This document shows positions 1 through 9,000 of a DNA stretch of 64,000 nt, one piece after another. Below the pieces are notes generated by a model. The model did no database searches. It was not told the DNA's origin and was given only the letters and a program-made list of their open reading frames with translations. Every line of letters starts with the position of its first letter. The stretch's first letter is position 1. Source of the stretch: Pelagihabitans sp963710535 (GTDB lineage: Bacteria; Bacteroidota; Bacteroidia; Flavobacteriales; Flavobacteriaceae); NCBI GenBank assembly GCA_963710535.1, contig CAVQAW010000007.1:248001-312000 (forward strand). The letters are read 5' to 3'. The translations under genes were made by a program, and so were the position numbers.

Positions 1-598
1 ACGGCTTTGAAATCGGAGGCCCGGAAAAACATGAAACTCCCGTTCACATAGTCAACTTCCAGGGGGTCGGTATATATTTTTCGCCTTTTGGGCTTCGATT
101 TTGGATGGAGGAATTCGATCGCGGCCTTGCCGAAAACCTCGCGACCGAAGGAGGTAAAATGATCGAAACTCACCCCGGTTTTTCGTTTTGGTCATAAATT
201 TGGGCTCCGCAAACGGCGGCATCGGCGGTCTTACCATGAAATCGTGGCAGATCGAAACCGCGTCGTTGATCAGGAGGGTATCGTTGTTGAGAAAAAGATA
301 ATGATCGGCATTGGCATATTGTACCCCCATCATGTTCCCGCCCCCGAAACCCGTATTGATCTTGCTCCGATAAAGCTTTACCCTGGGGTCTTTTCAAACC
401 CATCAGGAGATTTTGCAAGGCATCAAAATCATCCCGATTTGAAGCATTATCGATAATGATGATTTCGTAGGCCAGTGCCTTGGAAGTCTTCGACAAAATA
501 TTTTCAACGCATTTGACCGTATCCTCGGAGCCATTGTAGTTGATGAGGATGATGGCTACCTGAACCTTGTTTATGGTCGTACTCTCTGGTTTTTCCAT
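1..598 (-). pseudogene. GT2 family glycosyltransferase, frame-disrupted, 3' end outside window
   Basis: Family 2 glycosyltransferase, probably rhamnosyltransferase-like, acting on nucleotide-sugar donors at the cytoplasmic membrane. Starting from ATG at 598 the N-terminus has the GT2 signature (ILINYNG, then IIIDNAS). The donor-binding stretch NTGFGGGN and the acidic LFLNNDT motif follow, but in another frame. Three one-base frame changes are needed to read it through: near 392 (T-run), near 231 (TT) and near 174 (a C4 where five would restore frame). All motifs on each side remain intact, so this is either consensus error or very recent decay. It begins three bases after the stop of the GT9 gene upstream, so the two form one transcript. 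The gene continues past base 1. Acceptor and sugar are unknown. Confidence 0.75.
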
Positions 599-600
599 CC

Positions 601-1665
601 TCAATTGCAATGTTCCTCCAAAAAGTTGAGCAATGACCGGTTGAAAAGGGCAGGTTCGAAGGCATTATAAAGGGTATCGATATTTTTTTTGAGGTATTTT
701 TTATCTTGATTTTCAAAAAGTTCCGGTTTGTAGTCTTTCAGGTGTGCCCCGATATGCTTTGTTCGGGCATCATTGTGCCATGCTTCCTTGAGAATAAATG
801 GACTGAACATACAAAATGTCGGAACCTCAATGGCCTTTGCCATGTTCACCGCGCCCCCTTCGTTGCCGATCAGGGCGTCACATTGCGATAACAGCGCTAT
901 GAATTCCCGTAAGGAAGGGGCATAAAAGTCGATCGCGATCCGTTCTCGGGTTTTGGCATCGCATTGGTCATATATGTCCCGGGCTTCTTTTCCTGGTGGG
1001 GCAGGTAGTTGAAAAGTATTTTGGCATTGGTGTTTTTGCAAATGGTGCCGATGATGTTGGCCATATAGGCGGCGGGATAGGTTTTGATCGTATCGCTGCC
1101 CAAAATGCCCATCATGATCAGCGGTTGGGATGCATCCGACTTTAATGCCTTGGCGACCTTGGAGGCGGCTTGCATCTCTGCTTCCTGCAGGTATAATTTT
1201 GGGTTCGTCTCAAAGGTGTTCGATTCCTTCAGCAAGGGATTTAGCAACCGCAACCGGTTGTGCATGGCCAAGGGAATCGTTCCTTCAACCACCAGATTTT
1301 TCCTTGATGGTATCGGTATACACCCATCGGGTATACCATTTGTCGTGCGCTATCTTGTACTGTGCGCGGGCAAAGTGCGAGATCAGGTTGCTTTCCAATT
1401 TACCGTAAACATCGATCACCGCATAATATTCCTCTTTTTTGATCTCTTTCAAGAAGTCATAAAAATCGAATTTATTTCTACTGAAATGATTTTTGAAGAC
1501 GATGACCTTATCGATAAAGGGGTTGTTCTCCAACACCGCCAAGGTATGTTCGTTGGCGACGAAATGTATTTGGCAATCGGGATACCGCTCTTTCAGATTT
1601 TCACAAAGAATGGTGCTGGTGAGCACGTCACCTATCATTTTTTGCTGTATGACCAGGAATTTCAT
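601..1665 (-). pseudogene. GT9 (heptosyltransferase-like) glycosyltransferase, frame-disrupted
   Basis: Glycosyltransferase family 9, the ADP-heptose:LPS heptosyltransferase family, which adds sugars to LPS core on the inner membrane. The N-terminus (FLVIQQKMIGDVL) matches the family's first strand and loop. The C-terminal half carries the donor-binding segment LIGNEGGAVNMAKAIEVPT, normally a G-D/N-x-G-x-x-H/N-x-A pattern. Three pieces in different frames join through single-base changes near 1299 (a T5 run that would need four) and near 986 (a missing C). Joined, it is about 354 residues, the normal family length. It is transcribed together with the GT2 gene downstream. Whether the breaks are real cannot be decided from sequence alone; the preserved motifs favour sequencing error. 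Confidence 0.75.
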
Positions 1666-1693
1666 ACGATTCGGGGCTTCGTTTCCAATGCTG

Positions 1694-1701
1694 CAAATAT
1701 A
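1694..1701 (-). promoter_or_regulatory. -7 promoter element for GT9-GT2 transcript
   Basis: Read on the minus strand the sequence is TATATTTG, matching the Bacteroidota -7 consensus TAnnTTTG, 29 bases before the GT9 start. No clear -33 TTG at the usual spacing. Confidence 0.45.
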
Positions 1702-1751
1702 GCCAATTTAGGGTCAGTTCCGATGACGGCCCATTTAGACGGCATATTTTC

Positions 1752-1781
1752 TTGGTGATCCTTTTCAAAAAACTACATTTG
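1752..1781 (+). promoter_or_regulatory. Bacteroidota-type promoter for GT2 gene
   Basis: TTG at 1752-1754, a 19-base spacer, then TACATTTG at 1774-1781. This is a full match to the -33/-7 pattern (TTG-N19-TAnnTTTG). The start codon of the next gene follows 28 bases later. Confidence 0.7.
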
Positions 1782-1809
1782 CAAAATCATCAGAAAGCAA
1801 GCGCATCCT

Positions 1810-2622
1810 ATGAGCACGGTCAGTGTCATCATTAGTACCTATAACAAGCCGGATTGGCTGGAAAAGGTTTTGTGGGGCTTCAATTGCCAGACCTACAAAG
1901 ATTTTGAGGTCATTATTGCCGATGATGGTTCGGGCTCGGAAACCAAGGATAAAATTGAGGCACTAAAACCACTAATGTCCTATCCCATCAATCATATTTG
2001 GCAGGAAGACCATGGCTTCCAGAAATGTAAGATCTTGAACAAGGCCATCCTCGCCTGTAAAACGCAATATATCATCATGACCGATGGTGACTGTATCCCA
2101 AGGGAAGATTTTGTACAGGTACACTACATCAACAAAGAACCGGGATTTTTTATTTCTGGGGGGTATTATATGTTGCCCATGAACATTTCTTTGGCCATCA
2201 CGAAGGCTGATATAGAGCGGCAAAACTGCTTCAATATTCAATGGTTGAAGGAGAAAGGCATACCGAAGACCTTCAAGAACAACAAATTGACCGCCAAAGG
2301 CTTTATCTCCAAGTTCTTCAATGCGATCACGCCCACCAATGCCAGCTGGAACGGCCACAACTCCTCGGGCTGGAAAAAAGACATCATGAACATCAATGGC
2401 TTTGACGAGCGGATGCAATATGGGGGCGAAGATCGGGAATTTGGCGAAAGGCTCTTCAATTACGGGGTCCGGTCGAAGCAATTGCGATACAGTGCGGTCT
2501 GTGTTCACTTAGATCATGAACGGGGCTACAAAACGCCCGAGGCCATTGCAAAAAACCAAGTGATACGGCGTGAAGTGAGACAGAACAAAAGCGTTTGGAC
2601 CTATCACGGCATTACCAAGTAG
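1810..2622 (+). CDS. GT2 family glycosyltransferase (galactosyltransferase-type C-terminus)
   Basis: A 270-residue soluble GT-A fold glycosyltransferase. Seen: the start VIISTYNKPDWL, the nucleotide-binding ADDGS (residues 37-41), the metal-binding DGD (92-94), and a C-terminal GGEDREFG (205-212) of the kind found in the galactosyltransferase-7 C-terminal domain and in chondroitin-synthase-like enzymes. No membrane segment. It is convergent with the next gene, overlapping it by 19 bases, and has its own good promoter. It probably adds a hexose during LPS or capsule assembly, given the other glycosyltransferases around it; donor and acceptor are not readable from sequence. Confidence 0.85.
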   Translation: MSTVSVIISTYNKPDWLEKVLWGFNCQTYKDFEVIIADDGSGSETKDKIEALKPLMSYPINHIWQEDHGFQKCKILNKAILACKTQYIIMTDGDCIPREDFVQVHYINKEPGFFISGGYYMLPMNISLAITKADIERQNCFNIQWLKEKGIPKTFKNNKLTAKGFISKFFNAITPTNASWNGHNSSGWKKDIMNINGFDERMQYGGEDREFGERLFNYGVRSKQLRYSAVCVHLDHERGYKTPEAIAKNQVIRREVRQNKSVWTYHGITK

Positions 2623-3398
2623 TAGGCCAGCTCGTTCTTCTTCTCCAATTTTTTCAACTCTCTATACCTTTCCAGATCGCTCAAGGCGTTGAGATAACAA
2701 ATGGTGATGCCCTTTTTGCCGTCCAGAAAGCCCAACCTTAAGAAGTAATGGTTGAAAAATTTCCAAACGGGTTTGAAAATGAGGTAAAAGTAGTTGAACT
2801 GCTTCTCCCTGTAAAACGATTCCTGAGCCTTTAACCTGCCATATTTGAGCATTTTACACTTGTAATCCTCAAAATTCTTATAGCAGTAATGCACCAATTG
2901 TTCCTTGAAAATGCCCGATTCACCATCAACGTCCAAGGTTTCGTGCACAATTTTCTTATCTGAGAACTGGGCCTTGCTTTTTCTGAATAGCCTGTAGTTT
3001 TTATCGGTCTGCCAGCCGCTGAAACGCAAATGCTCGTTTTCGAACATGAATTTACGATAGAACCAGTAGGCTACGATTTCCGAATCCCCGTTGACAGTCT
3101 GTAAAATTTCTGATTTAAGGTTTTCCGAGACCACTTCATCGGCATCCAAGAAAAGTACCCAATCATTTGTGGCCTGTTTTAAGGCAAAGGATTTTTGCAG
3201 CGTGAAATTCACAAAAGGATGCTGGATGACCTTGACCTTTGGATGGGCCTTGAGGTATTCGTAAGTACCGTCGGTGCTGTATGAATCAACCACAATAATC
3301 TCATCTGCAAAGGAAACCGACTCGATGCATCGCTCGATATATCCTTTCTCGTTATAAGCGATGATCAAGGCCGAAATTCTTTCTTTGGTACGGTTCAT
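2604..3398 (-). CDS. GT2 family glycosyltransferase, WaaE/KdtX-like
   Basis: A 264-residue GT2 enzyme resembling the WaaE/KdtX group, which adds glucose to the heptose region of LPS core. Seen: ALIIAYNEKGYIERC at the N-terminus, the typical ADEIIVVDSYSTDGT (31-45) and the catalytic DADE (85-88). The C-terminal third is basic and aromatic, as usual for this group. The ATG at 3398 is chosen because the family similarity begins just after it; an in-frame extension to 3479 has no support. Its end overlaps the end of the convergent GT2 gene. Exact sugar specificity is inferred only from the subgroup. Confidence 0.85.
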   Translation of the reverse strand: MNRTKERISALIIAYNEKGYIERCIESVSFADEIIVVDSYSTDGTYEYLKAHPKVKVIQHPFVNFTLQKSFALKQATNDWVLFLDADEVVSENLKSEILQTVNGDSEIVAYWFYRKFMFENEHLRFSGWQTDKNYRLFRKSKAQFSDKKIVHETLDVDGESGIFKEQLVHYCYKNFEDYKCKMLKYGRLKAQESFYREKQFNYFYLIFKPVWKFFNHYFLRLGFLDGKKGITICYLNALSDLERYRELKKLEKKNELAYYLVMP

Positions 3399-3491
3399 AG
3401 ACTGGAAAATATATTGGTAACTTTGGTTGGCAACTATTTTATAACTAAAAAAAAAGGAAAAAAGTATCGATGAACACAAAAATCCAATCCT

Positions 3492-4307
3492 TTAAACCGC
3501 TACGTCGTATTCCCTCAGCGCCTCGTTCAAAGAGGTTTTTTTATTGGTGCTCTCTTTGCGGGTACCGATGATCAGGGCACATGGCACCTGATAGTCGCCT
3601 GCAGGGAATTTCTTGACATAGCCCCCTGGTATAACAACTGAACGTGCCGGAACCCTACCCTTGTATTCGATCGGTTTGCTGCCGGTGACATCAATGATCT
3701 TGGTTGAAGCCGTGAGTACCACGTTGGCACCCAGGACCGCTTCTTTTTCAACCCGTACGCCTTCGACCACGATACATCGCGATCCGATAAAAGCATTGTC
3801 CTCAATGATCACGGGGGCGGCCTGCAGGGGTTCCAAGACCCCGCCTATTCCTACCCCGCCGCTGAGATGTACATTTTTGCCTATTTGGGCACAGCTTCCC
3901 ACAGTGGCCCAAGTGTCTACCATGGTGCCCTCATCTACATAGGCACCTATGTTGACGTAACTGGGCATCAAAATGGTACCCGCTGAAATATAGGCGCCAT
4001 GGCGTGCCACGGCATGGGGCACCACGCGAACGCCTTTTTCCGCATAGCCCCTTTTTAAAGGAATCTTATCGTGAAATTCAAAAATGCCCACCTCCAAAGT
4101 TTCCATCTTTTGAATTGGAAAATACAGTACCACCCCTTTCTTGACCCACTCGTTGATCTGCCATCCGTCGGCAATGGGTTCCGCGCAGCGAAGTTTTCCC
4201 TGATCTAGGAGTGCGATAACTTCCCTTATGGCCTTTTGTGTATTTTCTTCCTTTAAAAGTTCCCTGTTATCCCAGGCATTTTCAATGGTTCTTCTTAGTT
4301 CGGTCAT
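3492..4307 (-). CDS. dapD: 2,3,4,5-tetrahydropyridine-2,6-dicarboxylate N-succinyltransferase
   Basis: DapD transfers succinyl from succinyl-CoA to tetrahydrodipicolinate in lysine and diaminopimelate synthesis, in the cytoplasm. The 271-residue protein follows the E. coli enzyme closely. It has an N-terminal helical domain, then a left-handed beta-helix of hexapeptide repeats containing the nearly invariant VNIGAYVDEGTMVDTWATVG and the HLSGGVGIGGVLEPLQA segment. The ATG at 4307 (MTELR) fits the family start; another at 4319 would add four residues. It is transcribed alone, with a TATATTTG element upstream at 4329-4336. Its presence shows that this organism uses the succinylase route to meso-diaminopimelate. 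Confidence 0.96.
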   Translation of the reverse strand: MTELRRTIENAWDNRELLKEENTQKAIREVIALLDQGKLRCAEPIADGWQINEWVKKGVVLYFPIQKMETLEVGIFEFHDKIPLKRGYAEKGVRVVPHAVARHGAYISAGTILMPSYVNIGAYVDEGTMVDTWATVGSCAQIGKNVHLSGGVGIGGVLEPLQAAPVIIEDNAFIGSRCIVVEGVRVEKEAVLGANVVLTASTKIIDVTGSKPIEYKGRVPARSVVIPGGYVKKFPAGDYQVPCALIIGTRKESTNKKTSLNEALREYDVAV

Positions 4308-4328
4308 TCTATTACCCATAATTTAATG

Positions 4329-4336
4329 CAAATATA
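4329..4336 (-). promoter_or_regulatory. -7 promoter element for dapD
   Basis: The minus strand reads TATATTTG, a match to TAnnTTTG, 10 to 22 bases before the two candidate dapD starts. No clear -33 element. Confidence 0.45.
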
Positions 4337-4390
4337 AGCGGTCAAAAATGAATTCGACTTTCAATTTTACGGTAATAACAATTTATGGGC

Positions 4391-4398
4391 TATTTTTG
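4391..4398 (+). promoter_or_regulatory. -7 promoter element for ruvX-def
   Basis: TATTTTTG, a match to TAnnTTTG. It lies inside the apparent extension of ruvX that begins with ATG at 4385, which argues that ruvX really starts downstream, at TTG 4412. Confidence 0.45.
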
Positions 4399-4411
4399 CA
4401 AAAAAAATAAA

Positions 4412-4825
4412 TTGGGTAGGCTATTGGCATTGGATTATGGAAAAAGGCGCACGGGAATTGCGATAACCGATGAGATGCAATTGATCGCTTCCGGACTTAC
4501 CACTGTGGATACCGATGTGTTGATGGCTTTTTTGAAAGCCTATCTGGATGTGGAAAACGTAACGGGCTTCGTTGTGGGCGAACCAAAACAAATGAACAAT
4601 TTACCCTCGGAATCGGAGGCGCTCATACAACCGTTTATCAAAAAATTGGCCAAGCAATTTCCGCAAATATCCATTTACAGACAAGATGAACGCTTCACCT
4701 CAAAAATGGCCATTCGGTCTCTAGTGGAGTCGGGCGTGAAGAAAAAACAAAGAAGGAACAAGGCCCTGGTCGACGAAGTGAGCGCCACTTTGATCTTACA
4801 GGCCTATTTAAACAGAATTCAATGA
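4412..4825 (+). CDS. ruvX: Putative pre-16S rRNA nuclease / Holliday junction resolvase-like RuvX (YqgF)
   Basis: YqgF/RuvX family with an RNase H-like fold, implicated in processing the 5' end of 16S rRNA. Seen: LALDYGKRRTGIA, with the first catalytic Asp near residue 8; VVGEPKQMN, containing the second acidic residue; DERFTS; and VDEVSATLIL, with the C-terminal Asp. From TTG 4412 it has 137 residues, the usual size, beginning LGRLLALDYG just like family members that start MGR. An ATG at 4385 would add nine lysine-rich residues but overlaps a good -7 element. The stop overlaps the def start as ATGA, so the two are translationally coupled. Confidence 0.88.
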   Translation: MGRLLALDYGKRRTGIAITDEMQLIASGLTTVDTDVLMAFLKAYLDVENVTGFVVGEPKQMNNLPSESEALIQPFIKKLAKQFPQISIYRQDERFTSKMAIRSLVESGVKKKQRRNKALVDEVSATLILQAYLNRIQ

Positions 4826-5412
4826 TATTACCCATTGTTGCTTACGGGGATCCCGTTTTAAGGAAAGTAGGCATAGACATTGATCAGGCGTACCCCAATC
4901 TGAAGGAACTCCTTGAAAATATGTGGGAAACCATGTATAAAGCCAATGGGGTGGGCCTTGCAGCACCCCAGGTGGGCCTGGCCATTCGATTGTTCATGGT
5001 CGATACCAGTCCTTTTGCGGATGACGAGGAATTGTCGGTCGAAGAAAGGAAGGCGCTGAGCGCCTTCAAAAAGGTCTTCATCAACGCGGTCATCCATGAG
5101 GAGAAAGGCGAAGAATGGCCATTTAACGAAGGTTGCCTCAGTATTCCCGATATCCGTGAGGATATAAAACGCAAAGATACGATCACCATCTCCTATCTCG
5201 ATGAGGCGTTTAAAGCGCATACGGAAACTTTTGACGGACTTTTGGCCCGGGTGATTCAACATGAGTACGACCACATTCAGGGGATTTTGTTCATCGACAA
5301 GGTATCGCCCCTAAAAAAGCGTCTCCTGAAGAGCAGATTGAAAAATATATCACAAGGCAAGATCGTGGTCGACTATAGAATGCGCTTTCCTGAACTTAAA
5401 AAAGCGCGATGA
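4822..5412 (+). CDS. def: Peptide deformylase
   Basis: Def removes the formyl group from the N-terminal methionine of new proteins, using a bound metal (Fe2+ or Zn2+). All three signature motifs are present: GVGLAAPQ (43-50), EGCLS (103-107, Cys is a metal ligand) and HEYDH (147-151, two His ligands and the catalytic Glu). Length is 196 residues, as in Bacteroidota type-I enzymes. The start overlaps the ruvX stop by four bases (ATGA), and a DUF5606 gene follows 57 bases later. Confidence 0.96.
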   Translation: MILPIVAYGDPVLRKVGIDIDQAYPNLKELLENMWETMYKANGVGLAAPQVGLAIRLFMVDTSPFADDEELSVEERKALSAFKKVFINAVIHEEKGEEWPFNEGCLSIPDIREDIKRKDTITISYLDEAFKAHTETFDGLLARVIQHEYDHIQGILFIDKVSPLKKRLLKSRLKNISQGKIVVDYRMRFPELKKAR

Positions 5413-5469
5413 TCGTCGCGATAGTATAACAAAAATGGGCATATTTGCCTTTGCAATTATCTTATAATT

Positions 5470-5898
5470 ATGGGATTGGATAAAATATTGGCCATAGGCG
5501 GCAAACCGGGACTTTTTAAATTGGTGACCCAAACCAGGGCAGGTTTCGTGGCGGAATCGCTGCTGGATGGAAAAAAAATTACGGTGGGCCTCCGAAGCAA
5601 TGTGAGCGTGCTCTCTGAAATCGCCATTTATACCTTGGAAAAGGAAGTCCCTTTAAGGGAAGTCTTCCAAAATATCAAATCCAAGGAAAAGGGCGGGAAG
5701 ACATCGGTAAACCACAAAGACGAAAAAATTAAGTTGGAAGAGTATTTTTTTGAGATATTGCCCGATTACGATGAAGACAGGGTGTATCCGAGCGATATCA
5801 AGAAAGTGGTTCAGTGGTACAACATTCTTCACGACAATGGCATCAATGACTTTGAGGAAGCGGAGATCGAATCGGAAACTTCCGGAGAAGAGGAATAG
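5470..5898 (+). CDS. DUF5606 family protein
   Basis: A 142-residue cytoplasmic protein of the Bacteroidota-restricted DUF5606 family, whose function is unknown. It begins MGLDKILAIGGKPGLF, the usual start of this family, and ends in an acidic tail (EEAEIESETSGEEE). No signal peptide or catalytic motif is visible. It follows ruvX and def on the same strand, and its conserved company with core genes suggests a housekeeping role. In related genomes I expect mazG close behind; here mazG is 23 kb away (see findings). That expectation is from memory of the family and not from this sequence. Confidence 0.8.
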   Translation: MGLDKILAIGGKPGLFKLVTQTRAGFVAESLLDGKKITVGLRSNVSVLSEIAIYTLEKEVPLREVFQNIKSKEKGGKTSVNHKDEKIKLEEYFFEILPDYDEDRVYPSDIKKVVQWYNILHDNGINDFEEAEIESETSGEEE

Positions 5899-6006
5899 TT
5901 TTTTTGGGCATTTGACCTTTTAGTACCCTGCGAATGGCACAGGGCGTATTGTACAAACCAGTTAGTTTTGGCCACAGCAGGCTACCTAACCCATTTTTTA
6001 AATCGT

Positions 6007-9000
6007 ATGCAAAACCGAAGTATCCTAAAAATGGCCTTTTTCCTGACCATTTTAAATGTATCGATTGGCCTGGCCCAACAGAATACCAACGCAGCCGACA
6101 CTATAAAAAAGGCGACCAAAGAACTCCCTTTGGAACCGGAACGCAGCGTCGTCTTTACAACAGATAAGGGCACTTGGATTTCCTTGGATGTGAGTCCGGA
6201 TGGCCAAACCATCGTATTCGATTTGATGGGCGACCTCTATACCCTTCCCATTGCCGGTGGAACTGCGACAAGAATTACCCATGGCCTGGCATACGACGTG
6301 CATCCAAGGTTTAGCCCCGATGGAAAATCGCTGGTCTTCATTTCCGATAAAAGCGGTTCCGACAATATTTGGACCATGAACCTCGCGACCAAGGAAGAAA
6401 AACAGGTGACCGAGGAAAAAAAGCACAACTTCTTCTCTGCCGAATGGACCCCCGATGGCGAATATATCGTCGGCGTAAAAGGAAGAAGGAATATCAAACC
6501 GCATATTTACCACAAAGACGGCGGATCGGGTAGCCAACTGATCGATAAACCGGAAGATGCGAAATTGATCGACCCCGCTTTTGGTGCCGATGGAAAGCTG
6601 CTCTATTTTTCGCAGCGAAAAAATGCATGGAACTACAATGCACAATTGCCACAATATCAAATAGGGACCTATGATATGGAAGATGGCGATATGGCGGTGA
6701 TCACTTCGCGTTATGGATCGGCCTTCACCCCAACACTTTCCCCGAATGGGCAATGGTTGGTTTACGGCACCCGTTTTGAGGCCGAAACCGGACTCGTGCT
6801 CCAAAACCTGAAAACAGGCGAAGAAAAATGGTTGGCCTATCCGGTGCAGCGCGATGAACAGGAGTCGATCGCCTCCTTGGGGGTTTTGCCCGCCATGTCG
6901 TTTACGCCCGACAGTAAAAACCTGATTGCCTCCTATGGGGGGAAAATCTTTTCAATAGATGTGATAGGCAATACGGCCAAAGAGATCCCTTTTTCCGCCT
7001 CGGTGAATTTGGATATGGGCCCAAGGCTCGCTTTTAAGTATCCGATAAAGGATGATGTGGAGGCCCTGGTGACCCAGATACGCGATGCCAAACCTTCTCC
7101 CGATGGTTCCCAACTGGCCTTTACCGCCCTCAACAGGCTTTATGTGATGGATTTTCCCAACGGGACACCAAAACGACTTACCGAAAATGATTTTATCGAA
7201 GCACAGCCATCCTGGTCGCCCGATGGAAAGTATCTGGTCTTTACCACATGGAAAGAAGGTGGGGGCCATCTTTACAAAGTGAACACTTCGGGGCGCCCAC
7301 AATTGGTCATGCTTACACAGCAGCCCGGACTTTATACCTATCCCGAATGGTCGTACAAATCGGATAGAATCGCTTTTCACAGGGGAACGGCGCAGGCTTT
7401 TCAGGACTTATTGGGCCTATCCTCAGATCGGATGTACGAAGACCTGGTTTGGGTGGGCAGCAATGGAGGGCCAATTAATTTTATCGACAAGTCGAAAGAT
7501 CGGACGATGCCACATTTCACCATGGCAGACGACCGTATTTACCTGAGCAATGCAGAAAAAGGATTGTTGTCGATCCGTTGGGACGGTACCGATGAAAAGG
7601 AACACCTCAAATTAAAAGGGATCGAAACTTATGGATCGCAAGACATTCTTGACGAGCACCATGCACTCCCCATGGATCCCGGAGCCGATGATAAGGATAA
7701 ATCATCCAAGCCCGATCTGGTCCGGATTTCCCCGGACGGAAAATCGGTGCTCGCGAAGATCAACAATGACCTCTATACCGCAGTCATTCCCAGATATGGA
7801 CAAACACCCACCGTTTCGGTGGCAAAGGCAGACAAGGCAGCATTTCCCGCATTGAAATTGACGATTATGGGAGGGGAATTCCCAACCTGGTCTTCCGATA
7901 GCAAAAAAGTGCATTGGTCTTTGGGAGCCAGCCATTTCAGATATGATGTGGCGGCAGGAAAGCAGTTCGCCGATAGCCTTGCCACGGCCAAAAAGAAGGA
8001 AGCGGAACTGAACAAAACCAACAAGGAAAGCGATTCAACCGACACCAAGAACAAGGAGGATGAAAAGGAGGATCCCCAGTTCAAGGCCGAGGAATATAAG
8101 GTGAAGGTTAGCTACAAAAAGGAGAGCCCGACCGGCAACCTTCTATTGAAAGGGGGCCGGGTAATCACCATGAAAGGGGATGAGGTCATCGAAAATGGTG
8201 ACGTGTTGATCGAGAACAACCGCATCAAAGCGATCGGTCTTTCAGGTACGCTCAGCGTGCCCACGGGAACAGTGGAAATAGCAGTAGGGGGCAAAACCAT
8301 TACTCCTGGCTTTGTTGATGTGCATGCCCATTTAAGACCGGCCTGGGGCATCCATAAAAACCAGGTCTGGATGTATGCGGCCAACCTCGCGTATGGCGTC
8401 ACCACCACCAGAGATCCACAAACCGGCACCACCGATGTCCTCACCTATTCCGATATGGTTGAGGCCGGGATGGTCGATGGGCCGAGGATCTATAGTACGG
8501 GCCCCGGACTGGGCTATTGGGGCTATCAATTGGAAAGCCTCGAACAAACCAAGGCGGTACTGAAACAATACAGTGATTATTTCGATACCAAGACCATCAA
8601 AATGTATTTGGTGGGCAATCGACAGCAAAGACAATGGGTGATCGAGGCCTGCAAGGAACTGAAATTGATGCCCACGACCGAAGGCGGACTCGATTTTAAA
8701 CTCAACATGACCCAACTGCTCGACGGATATCCTGGCCATGAACATTCCCTGCCCATTTACCCCATTTATGAAGATGTGGTGAAGACCATTGCAGAGTCGC
8801 AAATGGCGGTTACCCCAACACTTTTGGTTTCCTATGGCGGGCCTTGGGCCGAAAACTACTATTATTCCACGGAGAACGTTTGGGGGGATGCCAAGCTCCA
8901 GTATTTCACGCCCTACGACGAACTGGCCGGGAAGAGCAGACGGAGGCCGGGTTGGTTTATGGATGAGGAACATATTTTTAAAAAACATGCCGAATTCATG

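Noticed and set aside
1084..1758. Plus-strand open frame of 224 residues opposite the GT9 gene
   Set aside because: It lies over conserved GT9 motifs read on the minus strand and has no recognisable family features of its own.
6052..6804. Minus-strand open frame of 250 residues opposite the propeller part of the fusion protein
   Set aside because: Antisense shadow of a clearly coding PD40 propeller.
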